From the NCBI GenBank assembly GCA_013396525.1, contig VWYX01000684.1, positions 186,001-250,000 of the forward strand: 64,000 nt of DNA. Reading direction: 5' to 3'. Origin of the DNA: Chaetorhynchus papuensis. Taxonomy: Eukaryota; Chordata; Aves; Passeriformes; Rhipiduridae. Positions within the stretch are counted from its first letter, which is position 1. The number at the start of each line of letters is the position of its first letter. A program made the position numbers and the translations under genes. The notes beneath the pieces were generated by a model. The model made no database searches. It saw only the letters and a list, made by a program, of their open reading frames with translations, and was not told the DNA's origin. Positions 47,101-59,100 of the stretch are shown one piece after another.

Positions 47101-50100
47101 GTGGATGGGGGGACTAAAACTAAAAGACTAACTGAAAACAGCTAACTAACTAACTAAAACTAACGTGGAGGACTAAAACCTGACAGACAAGTTGATTGGG
47201 CTGGGAGCTCCGTGAAAATCTGGGATTTCTTCCCTTAACATTATTTAGGAATGATTTTAGGTGGCGGCTGTGGATGTCAAGAGCAAGATAGCTGTGTTCA
47301 AGGATGGGTTTAAGATGGAATACAACAAGCTGCTGATAGCAACAGGAAACACGTAAGCTACGGACAAACATCTTAAAGATCAAGAGAAACTGTTTTATCT
47401 GAGAATGTGAGGAGCTTGTGCCTGGGGATAAGGGATGAAATGTGGCAGGTGAATTTGAACACTGAATTTGTTTGAGTATAGAAAAGTCAAGGAACACAAA
47501 AGATACTGAAATGTCTGCATGTATCTACATCTACATCTATATATCATCATCTATCTATTTCATATATATCTACATCATATATTACAGAATCACAGGATGG
47601 TTTGTGTTGGAAGGGATCTTAAAATTCATCCAGACCTACCCCTGCTGTGGACAGGGAACACTTTCCACTAGAACAAGTTGCTCCAAGCCCCTTCTAACCT
47701 GGCCTTGGACACTTCCAGCGGAGGTACCAAGACATTGAACACATTTTCTTTAACAAAAGCTCCAAAGTGGAAATATCCTAATTTTTTTTAGAGGGCATTT
47801 TTGTCACATTACTGGTCTTTTCACTCCTTGATAACACTCAACCCTGACAACCAGATAATGCATCCCTCTGAATTTCCATCTTTCATTTTCTGCCAACCTT
47901 TAGGATCTTTCTCAGCAATTAAGGCTTAACACTTTGCTGTTGCAGCCTTAATTAGGGGTTGCTGTTGCCCCATTCTAACAGACTCTTTGGGAACCTTGGC
48001 CCCATAATAGGAATTTTCAGGACTGAACCTGGGCCAGCCATAGGAAAAGGTGGTATTGATGTGTTGGGATGCTGAGCATCACCCCGGACTGCTGTTGTCA
48101 CTTGTGCCCTGGAAGTAGTGGGTCAGTTCGTTTTCAATTGGAGGTTTGTCAAAATTGGCAGTTTAAGCTGAAAATGAGGCATCCTGGCTCTCCTTCCTTG
48201 TGTTCCTTACATCAAATCATAAAATGAAGTAGGGCAAATGCAGCCCCTGCATAATTTATCATCTGGGGAAGGGATGCTGTAGAACAGCCAAAGGAGGGAC
48301 TCACACTGGAAACCAAAGTGCCACCAGTCATAGCCTGTGCCACAAGATGTGAATGGCTGGTACCAGGGTGTACAGCACCACAGCCAAAATGCCATGTGCA
48401 CCAGCCACCCAATTATGTTTAAAATAGGATTAAGCCTTTGGCAATAATTTCAAAATCCTCATGCACAAGCTCCAGGTACACTGGGCAGATGTTTTTTAGG
48501 GTACTTAAATTATTTAGGATCTTGTGTCTCTTTTCTAGATGTGAGTCAGGTTTGCAGGGGCCAGATATTTAAAAATATATGGGCTCCAGTAAGTGCCTGG
48601 GAAGGGCACAGGTAAGCTGCTACAGCATCAGCAGTGTGCCTGTGGGAATGGAGACTGGAGGCTGTATCTGCAGAACCTTATTGAACTTTCAATATCTGGC
48701 TCCAAAGCACTGTTGGAGGACAGAGTGAGTTTTCTGTGTTCCATTAAGCTTCTGAAAATTTTATGATGTGCCAGCAATTGAGCATAGGCTTGTAAGCAAT
48801 GCCTGTCCTGTGCTGGCTGCCCCCGGTAGGAGCTCCCCTGGACCCAGGGGTGTGGGGTGGCTGCTCAGCATCCTCCGCTCCACCACTGGCCACCAGCATT
48901 TGGGTTTTTCTATGTTATGTCTCCAGCCCAGAGAAAGGTGTAAAAAGGAAAGCTGGGAATGCTCTTGGAGCCCTGGCAGGGATACCTGCAGTCCTGATTG
49001 GGGACTGAAGCCACATGAAGTTGAGAAAAGCAGCTGTATCACCCTCAGTGTTTTTCAGGCCCAAAACTCTCAGCTGCAAAGGCAAGGAGATGGAAAATGT
49101 TTTCAACATCCGGACACCCGAAGATGCCAATCGTGTGGTGAAGCTGGCCACGAGCAAGAATGTGGTGATCGTGGGAGCATCCTTCCTAGGTGAGCGCTTG
49201 CCTGGCCCGTGTCCCTGTCCTAGCCCTCCACCTCTGCCTGCAGATGGGTAAAGTCCCTTGCCCAGTTTGTCATTGCCCAGTTAGAGGTAATACCCCCACA
49301 AAAAACCCCCATAGATAGAAAATGTCTTGGTGGAGGTTCCCATGCAATTCCCAGCACCAAAATTCTACCATTCTGATGGGAGAAAACAGCTACTCCCAAG
49401 AGCTGTTTTCAGACCACAGCTGAGGTGGTCCCAGCCATAGGAGGAAGGTTTCCCTTGGCTGAGGTCCCTTATTCCATATTCTTCCCTGGGCACTTTGGGG
49501 TTTCATGTCCAATTCCTCCCTTTGTTCTTTAAAACCTACATCTAAGATCACCTGAATCGGTGTGATCCCTGGTGTGACCAGGTCTGGTGGCTCCCCAGTT
49601 GTTCCAGGAAGCTCCAGTCTCTCCAGCTGGAGTGGGTGAGGCTATTCCTCAGCTGCAGCCAGGGACATAGGGCAGTGCTGGGCGGGTTAATGCGGCTGCT
49701 TGGACCTGTTTCTCTTCCCCAGGGATGGAGGTGGCCGCCTACCTCGCAGAGAGGGCCCACTCGGTGTCCCTGGTGGAGCTGGAGCATGTCCCCTTCAAGA
49801 AGTTCTTTGGGGAAAGGGTTGGCCGTGCTGTCATGAAGGTGACCTTGCTTTCCCATCTGGGAGGATTGGTAACAGAGCAGATTCTGCTTGTTTCACTTAT
49901 TGCACTAATTAATTTACTTCACGTTTATTGACAAAGCTGTGATGGCAGCAGTCAGTGAGAATGGGTTGTGTCTTCCCTGTCATGGTCCACATGCTATGGA
50001 GCACCTTTTTCTAGAGCGGTGTTGGGGATGTGGGGATGCTGACCCCCTTAGCAGTGCAGGTCAAAGCAAGCCTGCAGGGTGGGCAAGGCAGTGCTGGGGG

Positions 50101-53100
50101 CAGTGGGCCATCAGGACCAGGGGCAGTTCAGGGTCCTGATGTCCCCTGGTCTGTCCCTTGTCCCCCCTCCAGATGTTTGAGAACAACAGGGTGAAGTTCT
50201 ACATGCAGACGGAGGTGTCAGAGCTGCGGGAGCAGGAGGGGAAGGTAAGGGGTGGGCAGGGGCTCCCTAGGGGAACTGCTGTGGCATCCCCTAGAGCTGC
50301 CACTCCCCTCCTCTGGTGGGGTTTTGCTCTCCCCTGTTTCCTATCCCCTGAAATTCATGTTCCTGGATTTAACCCCTGCGAGCAAATGTGTGCCAGTACG
50401 GTGTGTGGGGTGGCTCCATTGCTCCCACTCACCTCCTGCTGCTTTTCTAAGGAATTATGGTCAATTTGCATGTCACAAATGAGGCAAGCTGCCAGCTTGA
50501 CTTCCTGCTGCTACAGAGGGATTTTGTCCCTAAAATAACTCTGATGTGCCTGCAGCTGAAGGAGGTTGTGCTGAAGAGTGGGAAGGTCCTGCGTGCTGAC
50601 GTCTGCGTTGTGGGTGTCGGTAAGGGTTGTGCGGGTGCACAGCCAGGGAGGGGGGGCTCTGCTTGGCAGAGAAGAAGCTGGGGGGGCTCTGCTTGGCAGA
50701 GAAGAAGCTGGAGGGGACAGGGCAGCAGGAGGTCCCTGGGGCTGGGTGGCCAGGGGGTACTGGCAGTGGTCTGCAAGCCCTCTCAAGTTGTGTTTTATTA
50801 AAGCTTCCCCAAACAGAATTTTTTAATGTATTTTTTCTTTATTTTTAAGTGCTGCTGACAGCAACCAAAAATGTATCTCATACTATAAAATAGAAGAAAA
50901 TACCCCATAGAATATGATATTTTTCTCCTTTACACTTGGGGGGAAAAAAAATTCCCTTTCCTTCCCTCTTTTCAAAATGCCATGGACTGGAAGAATCACA
51001 GAATTAGTTTAATTCTGGTTCTGTTGTTTTTATTGGCTACTCTGATTTGTGAAAAGGCTGGAGGTAAAAAAAAGATGAAAAAAGGAGAAGGAAGGTGGAG
51101 GAAAAGTACAGACAGGGGGGAGGCTGAGGAGCCCTGGCTGGAAACTTGAAGGTTCCCTTTTAAATGCAATTTTTTTCAAAATATCTATAAAAGATAATTA
51201 AATTGAAAATTATCTCCAAGTGCTAGAAAAGGAAAAGGGTGGTGGGCAGGTTGCACTGATGGCTTGGCAGGACAGGGATCCTGGGGGATCAGAGGCTGAT
51301 GCAGTGGGGGCTCCGTAGGGTACCTGGCCCTGCTCCACACTCCCAGAGCATCTACTGCCTGTCCCTGGGAGCTAGCTTTGGAGTCAGCCCCCAGGGCTGT
51401 GGAACACTGGATACTGCAGCAGCAGCCGTTGGCTTCCCCCCCAGGTGCAGTCCCAGCGACGGGCTTCCTCAAGCAGAGTGGCATCAACATTGACTCCAAG
51501 GGCTTCATCGTGGTCAACAAGGTGAGCCCAGGGGCAGCCCCCACAGGAGGGAGAGCAGGAGGAGCGGAGTCAGCTCTTCTGATGGATGACCTTCCCTGGG
51601 GTTCCAAACTGCTGCCACAGGGGCTTTTCATGGACTTTTATCTGCCAAGATTGGCAGAATTGGAATTTTTGAATTCTTTGGGTTGTCCTATACAGGGCCA
51701 GGAACTGGACTCGATGACCCTCGCAGGTCCCTTTCATCCCAGGATATTCTGTGAGATGCGAAGAGAGCATCACCAGGAGTGCCTGGGACCCCCCTCTGCA
51801 AATGGGAGTGTGCAAACCTGAGACCTGGATGCTCTGGCTTGGATCTGGCTCTGAGCTGTCCTGGAGTGGTGTGGATATTTAGAGGGGAAAAAATTGAGAA
51901 AGGTCCATCTTTTTGAGGCTCCTAAAGGATCTCATCCTTTCTCCCCACCACCAGTGACTGTGATGGGAACAGTGTTGGAGCTGGTGGAAGTTGGTGCCAT
52001 GGGCAAAGGAGCGTGTCGGGATGTAGGGCTCAGTGCCATGCACTCGGTGCTTATGCTCATGCCTGCAATAAGCTGGGCTCTATCTGCAAACACCAACAAG
52101 CCTCAGACTTCTGAGAGGGGCTTCAGGACACTAGTCCATATCTCTTTTTACTGTATAACCCACTGGCCAAGGGATACTGCAGGTCCCTGCCTGTGTGTTC
52201 TCATTTGAAAGTGAAGAAGGCTGAATGAAACCTCCCCTGGGGGTCCCACAGCCAGGCAGAGGTTTTCCCTGTGTTCCAGGGGATCGTGGCAGCTCTGGAC
52301 CACTCCAGCTCTGGAGTTTCTGTTCACGTAGAGTGCAAACCCCACTAATGCCCACCTCTGTTTCCCCCTGCAGATGATGCAGACCAACATCCCAGGGGTC
52401 TTTGCTGCTGGAGATGCTGTCACGTTTCCACTGGCCTTGAGGAATAACAAGAAGGTGAATGTCCCCCACTGGCAGATGGCCCACATGCATGGTAGGTACT
52501 TTGCAGAAAAGACCCTTTTCCAGATTCTCAGGAAATTTTCAAACCCTCCAGGGCAAGAATGAGACAACTGCCAACAAAGAGATTGGGCGGTTGTATTGAA
52601 CATTTTGAAGCGTGTATATCTTATGCTGTTTGTTGTGCCTTCATCTGTCAGCATTCTTGCCAAGCTTTGCCTAACAATGCCTCATCCCCAGCACAGAGGA
52701 GTCCAGGGGCAGGCTTTCCCATATTCCCTCTGCTCCCTGGCATTGTGTTGTCATTTGATATTGGTTAAAATATCAGGTACTCATGAAAATCGTAAGGAAT
52801 GGTTCATGAGTTTTGATAAGGATTAGGAGAAAACACTCTAAGTCAAAACAGGTTCAAACTAAAAGGTATAAGGTAAATTTATTATTAACAGAGTCAGAGG
52901 AGGATAATGAGGAATAAAATAAGCCTTTAAAATACCTTTTCCCCCTCCAGCCCCTCCCTCCTTCCCACAAACAGTGCAGGGAGAGAGGGCGTGAGGGTTT
53001 TGGTCAGTTCTTCACTCAAAATCTTTCTTCAGTTCGCTTAGGGAAAAGAGTGTCTTTTTCCTGCTGTGCTGTGGGGTCCTTCTCAAGGGAGACAGTTCTC

Positions 53101-56100
53101 TGTGAACTTCTCCAGCGTGTTTCTAATTTCACGAGTAGCAGTCCCGCCCAACCTGCTGTAACGTGAGTCCCTCCCACGGGCAAAACAGTCTTCCCAAAAC
53201 TGCATGGTGTAGGTCATTTAGTCCATGGGGTGTAGTCTTCTACAGATAAGCTGCTCTAGTTTGGAAGCAAGAGTCCTCTTTATCTCTGGAAGCAAGAGCC
53301 CTCTCTCTCTGTTCAGGTCTACCACTGGATTACAGCTTTTTAGCATCCACCTGCTCCGGCATAAGCACCTTTTCCCACAGTCTGCGAGTGGATATCTGCA
53401 TCCCCCCATGGGCTTCATGAATTACAGGGAGACAATTTGTTTATTATAATCCTCACTATGGCTTGCAGAGAAATCTCAACTCTGACATTTAGACTTCTCT
53501 CCCTCTTTCTTTCTACTGACCTTGGTGTCACCATATTGTTTTTCTCCACATGTCCTCACTTCCTCCTCTTTCTTTGACTAGAAGGAAAAAAAATTGCTGC
53601 TCGTAAGTACCATTGCCAACAAATTCCACCAGTTCAAAGATTTTTGCAAGATTTTGCAGCACTGAGAAGCTGATCTCATCTAAATTCTGTATCGGGGAAT
53701 CACTCGCCATGTTTTCGTCACTGGCCGTGTGGTCCCCGCACAGCGGGCAGCTGCGGCTGCTGTGGCACTGGTGCCATTCAGCACCTCTTTTTATGTGAGG
53801 TGCTGAAAAGGAGAAGCCGCCGCCACCACCCCTGCCCTTCTGCTCGCAGCACAGCTGGCTAAAAGCGGCCAGGCAGGCAGAGTTCACTGTGGGCCGTGCC
53901 GAGATGGCTGTGGTCGCATGGCCCCGGCCACACTGCGATGATCCCAGCAGTGGTGCCTAGCCACCCCTCGGAAAAAAAAAGCTGCATGTGGTTTTGATTT
54001 CCTTCTTAAATATGTCATCACAGAGGCATTACCAGCTTCTCTAATGGGGCCAGCAGCATGTCCATCTTCAGAGCCATCAGAAGTTAGCTCGGTTGGACAC
54101 AGTGGAAGTTTCTAGCAGCTTCTCACAGAAACCACCTTTGTGGCTACCCCCCCCCCCCAAAAAATCAGGCTGTGTTAAACCAACACACATTGCTGTGGAA
54201 ACCTGCTCTTCTCCTTGCCCCGGGACACTTAGGAGCTTACATTCTAATGCCAGCCTGGGCTCAGGTTCTCAGCTGAGCTTCTCACACTGCCAGGCTGGCC
54301 CGGGAGAGTTCAGCAGAGCTCTGATCCTTCTCCCCTCTTGTCAGCCTGGAACCCCTGGTGTGATGGGCTGTCCTCATTGCCAAAGTCCCACAGGGAGGTA
54401 TCCTGTGCCATGGGTGAAAGGTTTTGTAACTAAACTCCAAATTCAGCCTTTGGACACATCCCCCACGTCCAGACACGTTTCTGCAGCAGGGACTGTACCC
54501 CCAGCAATCTCCATGCCCTCCAAGGATTTGTCCATCCCATCCCCATCTGGGTAGGAGCTCAGCACACTCAACCCTGTCACTGTTGCACAAGCTGGAGGAA
54601 AAGAGTCTCCTGGGTACATGGCTCACAGCAGTGGAGGTGACGATTAGGAGCTGCATCATGGGATGAGCCCATCCTCAGGTGCTTTCTGCTTTGTCTTTGT
54701 TGCTGTGTGGGTTTTCTCACCAGCAGTTCTTGGTTTCCCTGTACTCTGTGACTGTGGATGTTGATGCTGTGACCTGAGGGCAGAGGACAGAGCTTGCCCT
54801 GGCGTGACAATTCCCCCGTCCCTGTGCTCTCTTGCAGGCCGCATTGCCGCACTGAACATGCTGGCCCACGGCATGGAGATCAGCACTGTCCCGTACCTGT
54901 GGACAGCTATGTTTGGGAAGAGCATCCGATATGCAGGTAAGAGGCTCCCTGGGGCTGCTGAGAGTTTGTGCTGGTGGAGGTGTCCTGTAATAGAGAAGCC
55001 AGGTCACCTCCCTCATTGTGAACCCTCCACACCAACCTCTGCCACAGGGCTGCTTTCCTGCCTGGCTTCCGAGGGGGTTCAGTGTCTCCTCTGAAACCCA
55101 TCTGCCATGAAGTGCACTTCTCTAAGCATGAGGGAGGATTGACTTAAATTAGATATTGGAAAGAAATTCTTCCCTGTGAGGGTGATGAGGCCTCACACAG
55201 GTTGCCCAGAGAAGCTGTGGCTGCTCCATCCCTGGAAGAGTTCCAGGCCAGGTTGGAGTGGGCTTGGAGCAACCTGGGATAGTGGAAGGTGTTCCTGCTC
55301 ATGGTAGAGGGTGGGAACAAGATGTTTTTCAAAGTGTCTTCCAACCCAAAACCCTCCTGTGATTCTGTGATTTTTGGTGCCCGCATCTCCTGGTGCTGGT
55401 CTCTTGGTCACTGCAGGATGTTCTCCATCTAGTGCTGGAATGAAATACCCTGTCTTAGAGCTGAATCCAGAGGAATTGCTGCTGAATCCACTTCTGCTTT
55501 GCTTTCCAGGCCATGGGGAAGGATTCGATGATGTTGTCATTCAGGGAGATTTAGATGAACTGAAGTTTGTGGCATTTTATACCAAGTAAGTGTTTCTCTT
55601 GTCCATGTTCCTACACAGGCATTCATCTGATATTACTCTGCTAGGCTGGAAGATAGTTCTGCCAGAGCTTTTGTCAGTCGGTTTTGTTCACCTCTGGACA
55701 CTGAGCTTGTGGGACACTTATAAAAGGCCCTAGAGAAATGATGTGCTGATTGTACAACAAGTTAAACTGGTCTTTGGACCTGGTGTCTCTGCCAAATGTA
55801 AGCCCTTTGTCCTCATAATCTCTGGGAGCAGATGATGGTTTCTACTGGCAATTCCTATCAAATATTTCCTTCCCACCTCATCACCATGTTAATGATTTGT
55901 GACCAGTGCTGGACAGGGTGCTCAGGCTTCACTATTTCTGCTTCTGGATTGACAAATTGAACTCAAAAAGCTGTTCTGTCACAAGCTGTGAAGATTTGAA
56001 GGAACTCAGGAACTTTGTTACATCTGTAGTGAAACCCAGCTCTCCCCCATGTTGGGACCCTACCTGGGAATGCATTCTTGAGATGTGTTGGCAGCTGGGA

Positions 56101-59100
56101 TGTGTTGCCTCAGCTGTTCTGGAGCCATGCTGGCTATTTAGACTGGAAAGACAGTGCACCATGAATTTATCCCAAAAATATTTGCTGCTGTTTATTCTTG
56201 TGTTGCCTTTGTCCATCCCAGTCTGGAAACAGTGGCCACAGAACATCCTCATGCTGGAACCAGAGGGGTTTCTCCAAGTGCTTTCTGATATTAAGGATGA
56301 GGAGAGGGAAACCAGGGAAGCAAAGGGCCGCCCAGCTCAGCTGCCAAACCACTTGGCAGAAGCATCCAGGCAGGGATCAGGAGGGAGCTCTGGACAGGAG
56401 CCAGCTCTGGCTCTGCAGACATCACCTCACCGTCCCTCTGTCCCCTCTCCAATGTACCCCATGCCTTCTCCCTCCCTGAGGGTGGCCCACTCACCCATGT
56501 TGCTCCAGAATGGAGCCTGGTGGTTGGATGTGTGCATTGGGCTTGGAGAGGCATGGGGCTCACTGTATCACCCCAGGGATCCCTCATGCTCACCCTCCTT
56601 CCCCGGTACCTGCACACCTTGGGTAAACACCTGCTGCAGGGATGGGGCTCCAGCTGGCACCCAGGGCCCTTTGCACATTGGATACAGCTCAGAGTGTGCT
56701 GGAACCTTGGCCAAAATTGCCTAAAGGGTGGGTTTTTGCCAAGGCACCACCTGTGCTGGGGAGAGCTGCTGTGGGGATGTTCCCCTCCTGCGTCCTTTCC
56801 ATATCAGAGCATTTCATCTCTTTATCCCAACCCTAATTAGAAATGAAAGGTCAGGTTGCTTTAATTAAACATCTGAGGAGGCTGTTCAAAGGGAATGCCC
56901 TGAGCAAGGTGCATAATCCCTGCTCCATGCCAGGGCCGCACAACCTGTGTGCTGTGGTGGGTGCAGGGGACAGGGTCTGCCAGGGAAACTGGGCTTGGCA
57001 GGCAGCACTGGGGGTTCCTGCTGAGTGCTGTGTTGTTCTGCCACCCAGGAGGGGCTCCCGGAGATGGCGCGTGGGTACCAGGACGGCATTCCACGCTGAG
57101 AGCCGGAGGTACTGGGAAGCACTGGCTGGTGGGTGTCAGCCAGTGTGTCCCCTGCTGCTTGGCTCCCTGTCTGTGAAAGGCCACTGGAGCATTTCTTCCT
57201 CTTTCTTTTTTGGTGGTGGTTCTTCTAGTTGGTGCTAATGCTTTTGGACTGAGGACAGTCTCAAGCCGATCATTTCCTTCTGCTTCCTTCTGCTATGCCC
57301 ACCCTGTGGTTTGGACTATTCTCCTCCCCTTCTTCCTTGGTTCTTGCAGGAACCACTGGTGGTTCCCACTCCTATAGCCTGTCTTCAGCATTGGCTTTCA
57401 CAATAAGGCTTCTTTTGCCCCAGAGTTTGAAGAGGAAAGCTGTTTTGTCAGAGCTGTGTAAAGGTCAGTAAAAGACCCTGTGCTGGGAGGTGTAGGGGAC
57501 AGCACTCTGCAGATGTCCCTGTGGGACACAGTCTTCACAACAGACTGATGTCATCCTGCCCCTAAGACCTTGGAGACCAGGGAATTGCTGTGGCTATCTT
57601 CTTCACAGTTCCCCACGTCTGTTATGTTGAACCCTGCGAAGGAAGGGAAGACCATGTAGAGACATCCACTGTGCTTTCCTCTTCCCTCAGTCTTCACAAA
57701 GACTTCTGATTGCTCCAGATCTCAGGTTCAGGAAGAGAATTCTTGTTGCCTTTGAAAACCTTTTGAAAAAAGGGATTCCTCTCGGCTTCCCCTTCTGTCT
57801 GGCAAAGTGTTCAAAAGCCACTGATGATGCAGGATGCTCCAGCTCACCAGCACCCCATGAGTTATTTTGCAGAAGGAGCAGCTACCCCATGTCCTGCTGA
57901 CAGAAATGTTTGGGCTGCATCTGCCTTCCTGGCTGGCCCCTTTGGGCACTGTCTGGGCTTGAGGTGGAGCCAGTGGGCAGCTGGTGGGAGTACATCTTCT
58001 GGTTCCCTTGCACACCTTGGTTATTCATTGCTTGGAACAGCACATCTCCCCCTGGTTTTGATGGAGAGGTCTCTTCAACCACTTTGTGTTTCCCAGCTGG
58101 GAGCTGGCTCTGCTCAGGAAACTGCTCTCCTTTATTTACTGTGAGTTTATTTAGGAATGAGAGTTTTTTGAAACAGACAGTCTGTGATGGAGCTGCCCCA
58201 TGGCTTTATGGACAGATTTAAGGGATAGCATTAGCTGCCATGGCTGCACAGGGCTGAAGTGTCATCTGAAATACAGCTTTTGCTCCCCTCATCTTGGGAA
58301 TTAGGCCCACAGCCCCCCCCGCCCCAGCTGCTCTTTGCTCTGTTGATCACAGAGGTCTTTGGCAGTGGATATAAGAGCAATCTTGGTTTAGTGGGTGCTT
58401 CTATTCTTCAGTTTATTCAACAATATCACCAGAGTTTAATATCTTACCCGCACATCTTCCTTGATCTCATATTGTGCATTCAGTTATCTCTTCATGAGTC
58501 AGGCCTTGAAAGTTTATGCTTGGATTGACCTCGGCAAACCTCAAATGAGAAGAGCCCTTCTCGTTTGCCTGTGACCTTTAGCCAAAGCTCCTCCAGCAGT
58601 TTTACATCCTCTTCCTTCTGCTTCATTTGTTTTCCACTCAACTTCTAATCCCAGCTGTACTGGGATTCTGCTCAGTCAGACAACAGTCAGCCAACCTGGA
58701 CATCCCATATACATGGGGACTTCCTTGCTGGTGCTGTGGGACCCAGGGGTTGGACACCCAGCTGTCCCAGTGCCTGTGGAGCAGCTCAGAGCGGGCCACT
58801 CTGCCCATTTGGAGGTGGGGATCAGGAAGGAGATGTGGAGCATCCCCACTGAGTGTTCCACAGGGAAATCCTGACCACCTGCCTACCTCTCCACTCCCTC
58901 AGCACGGGGCAACAGTGCAGGGATCACAGCTGGGCATCCGTCGTGGTGTCCAGGTTTTTATCTACCGTCAGATCTACCTTTGGTGGTGGGTGTTTTTCCT
59001 CAGGGTGCCAGAGCTGTCTCCATCACCTAGGCACCCTAGTGATGCTCACCACATCAGCACGTGAACATCGGTGGGACCAGTGGGGCCAGCCTGCTGTGCC

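Noticed and set aside
55906..56724. 272-codon + strand open frame in intron 17
   Set aside because: No recognisable domain, and the composition looks random; it lies wholly within an AIFM3 intron.
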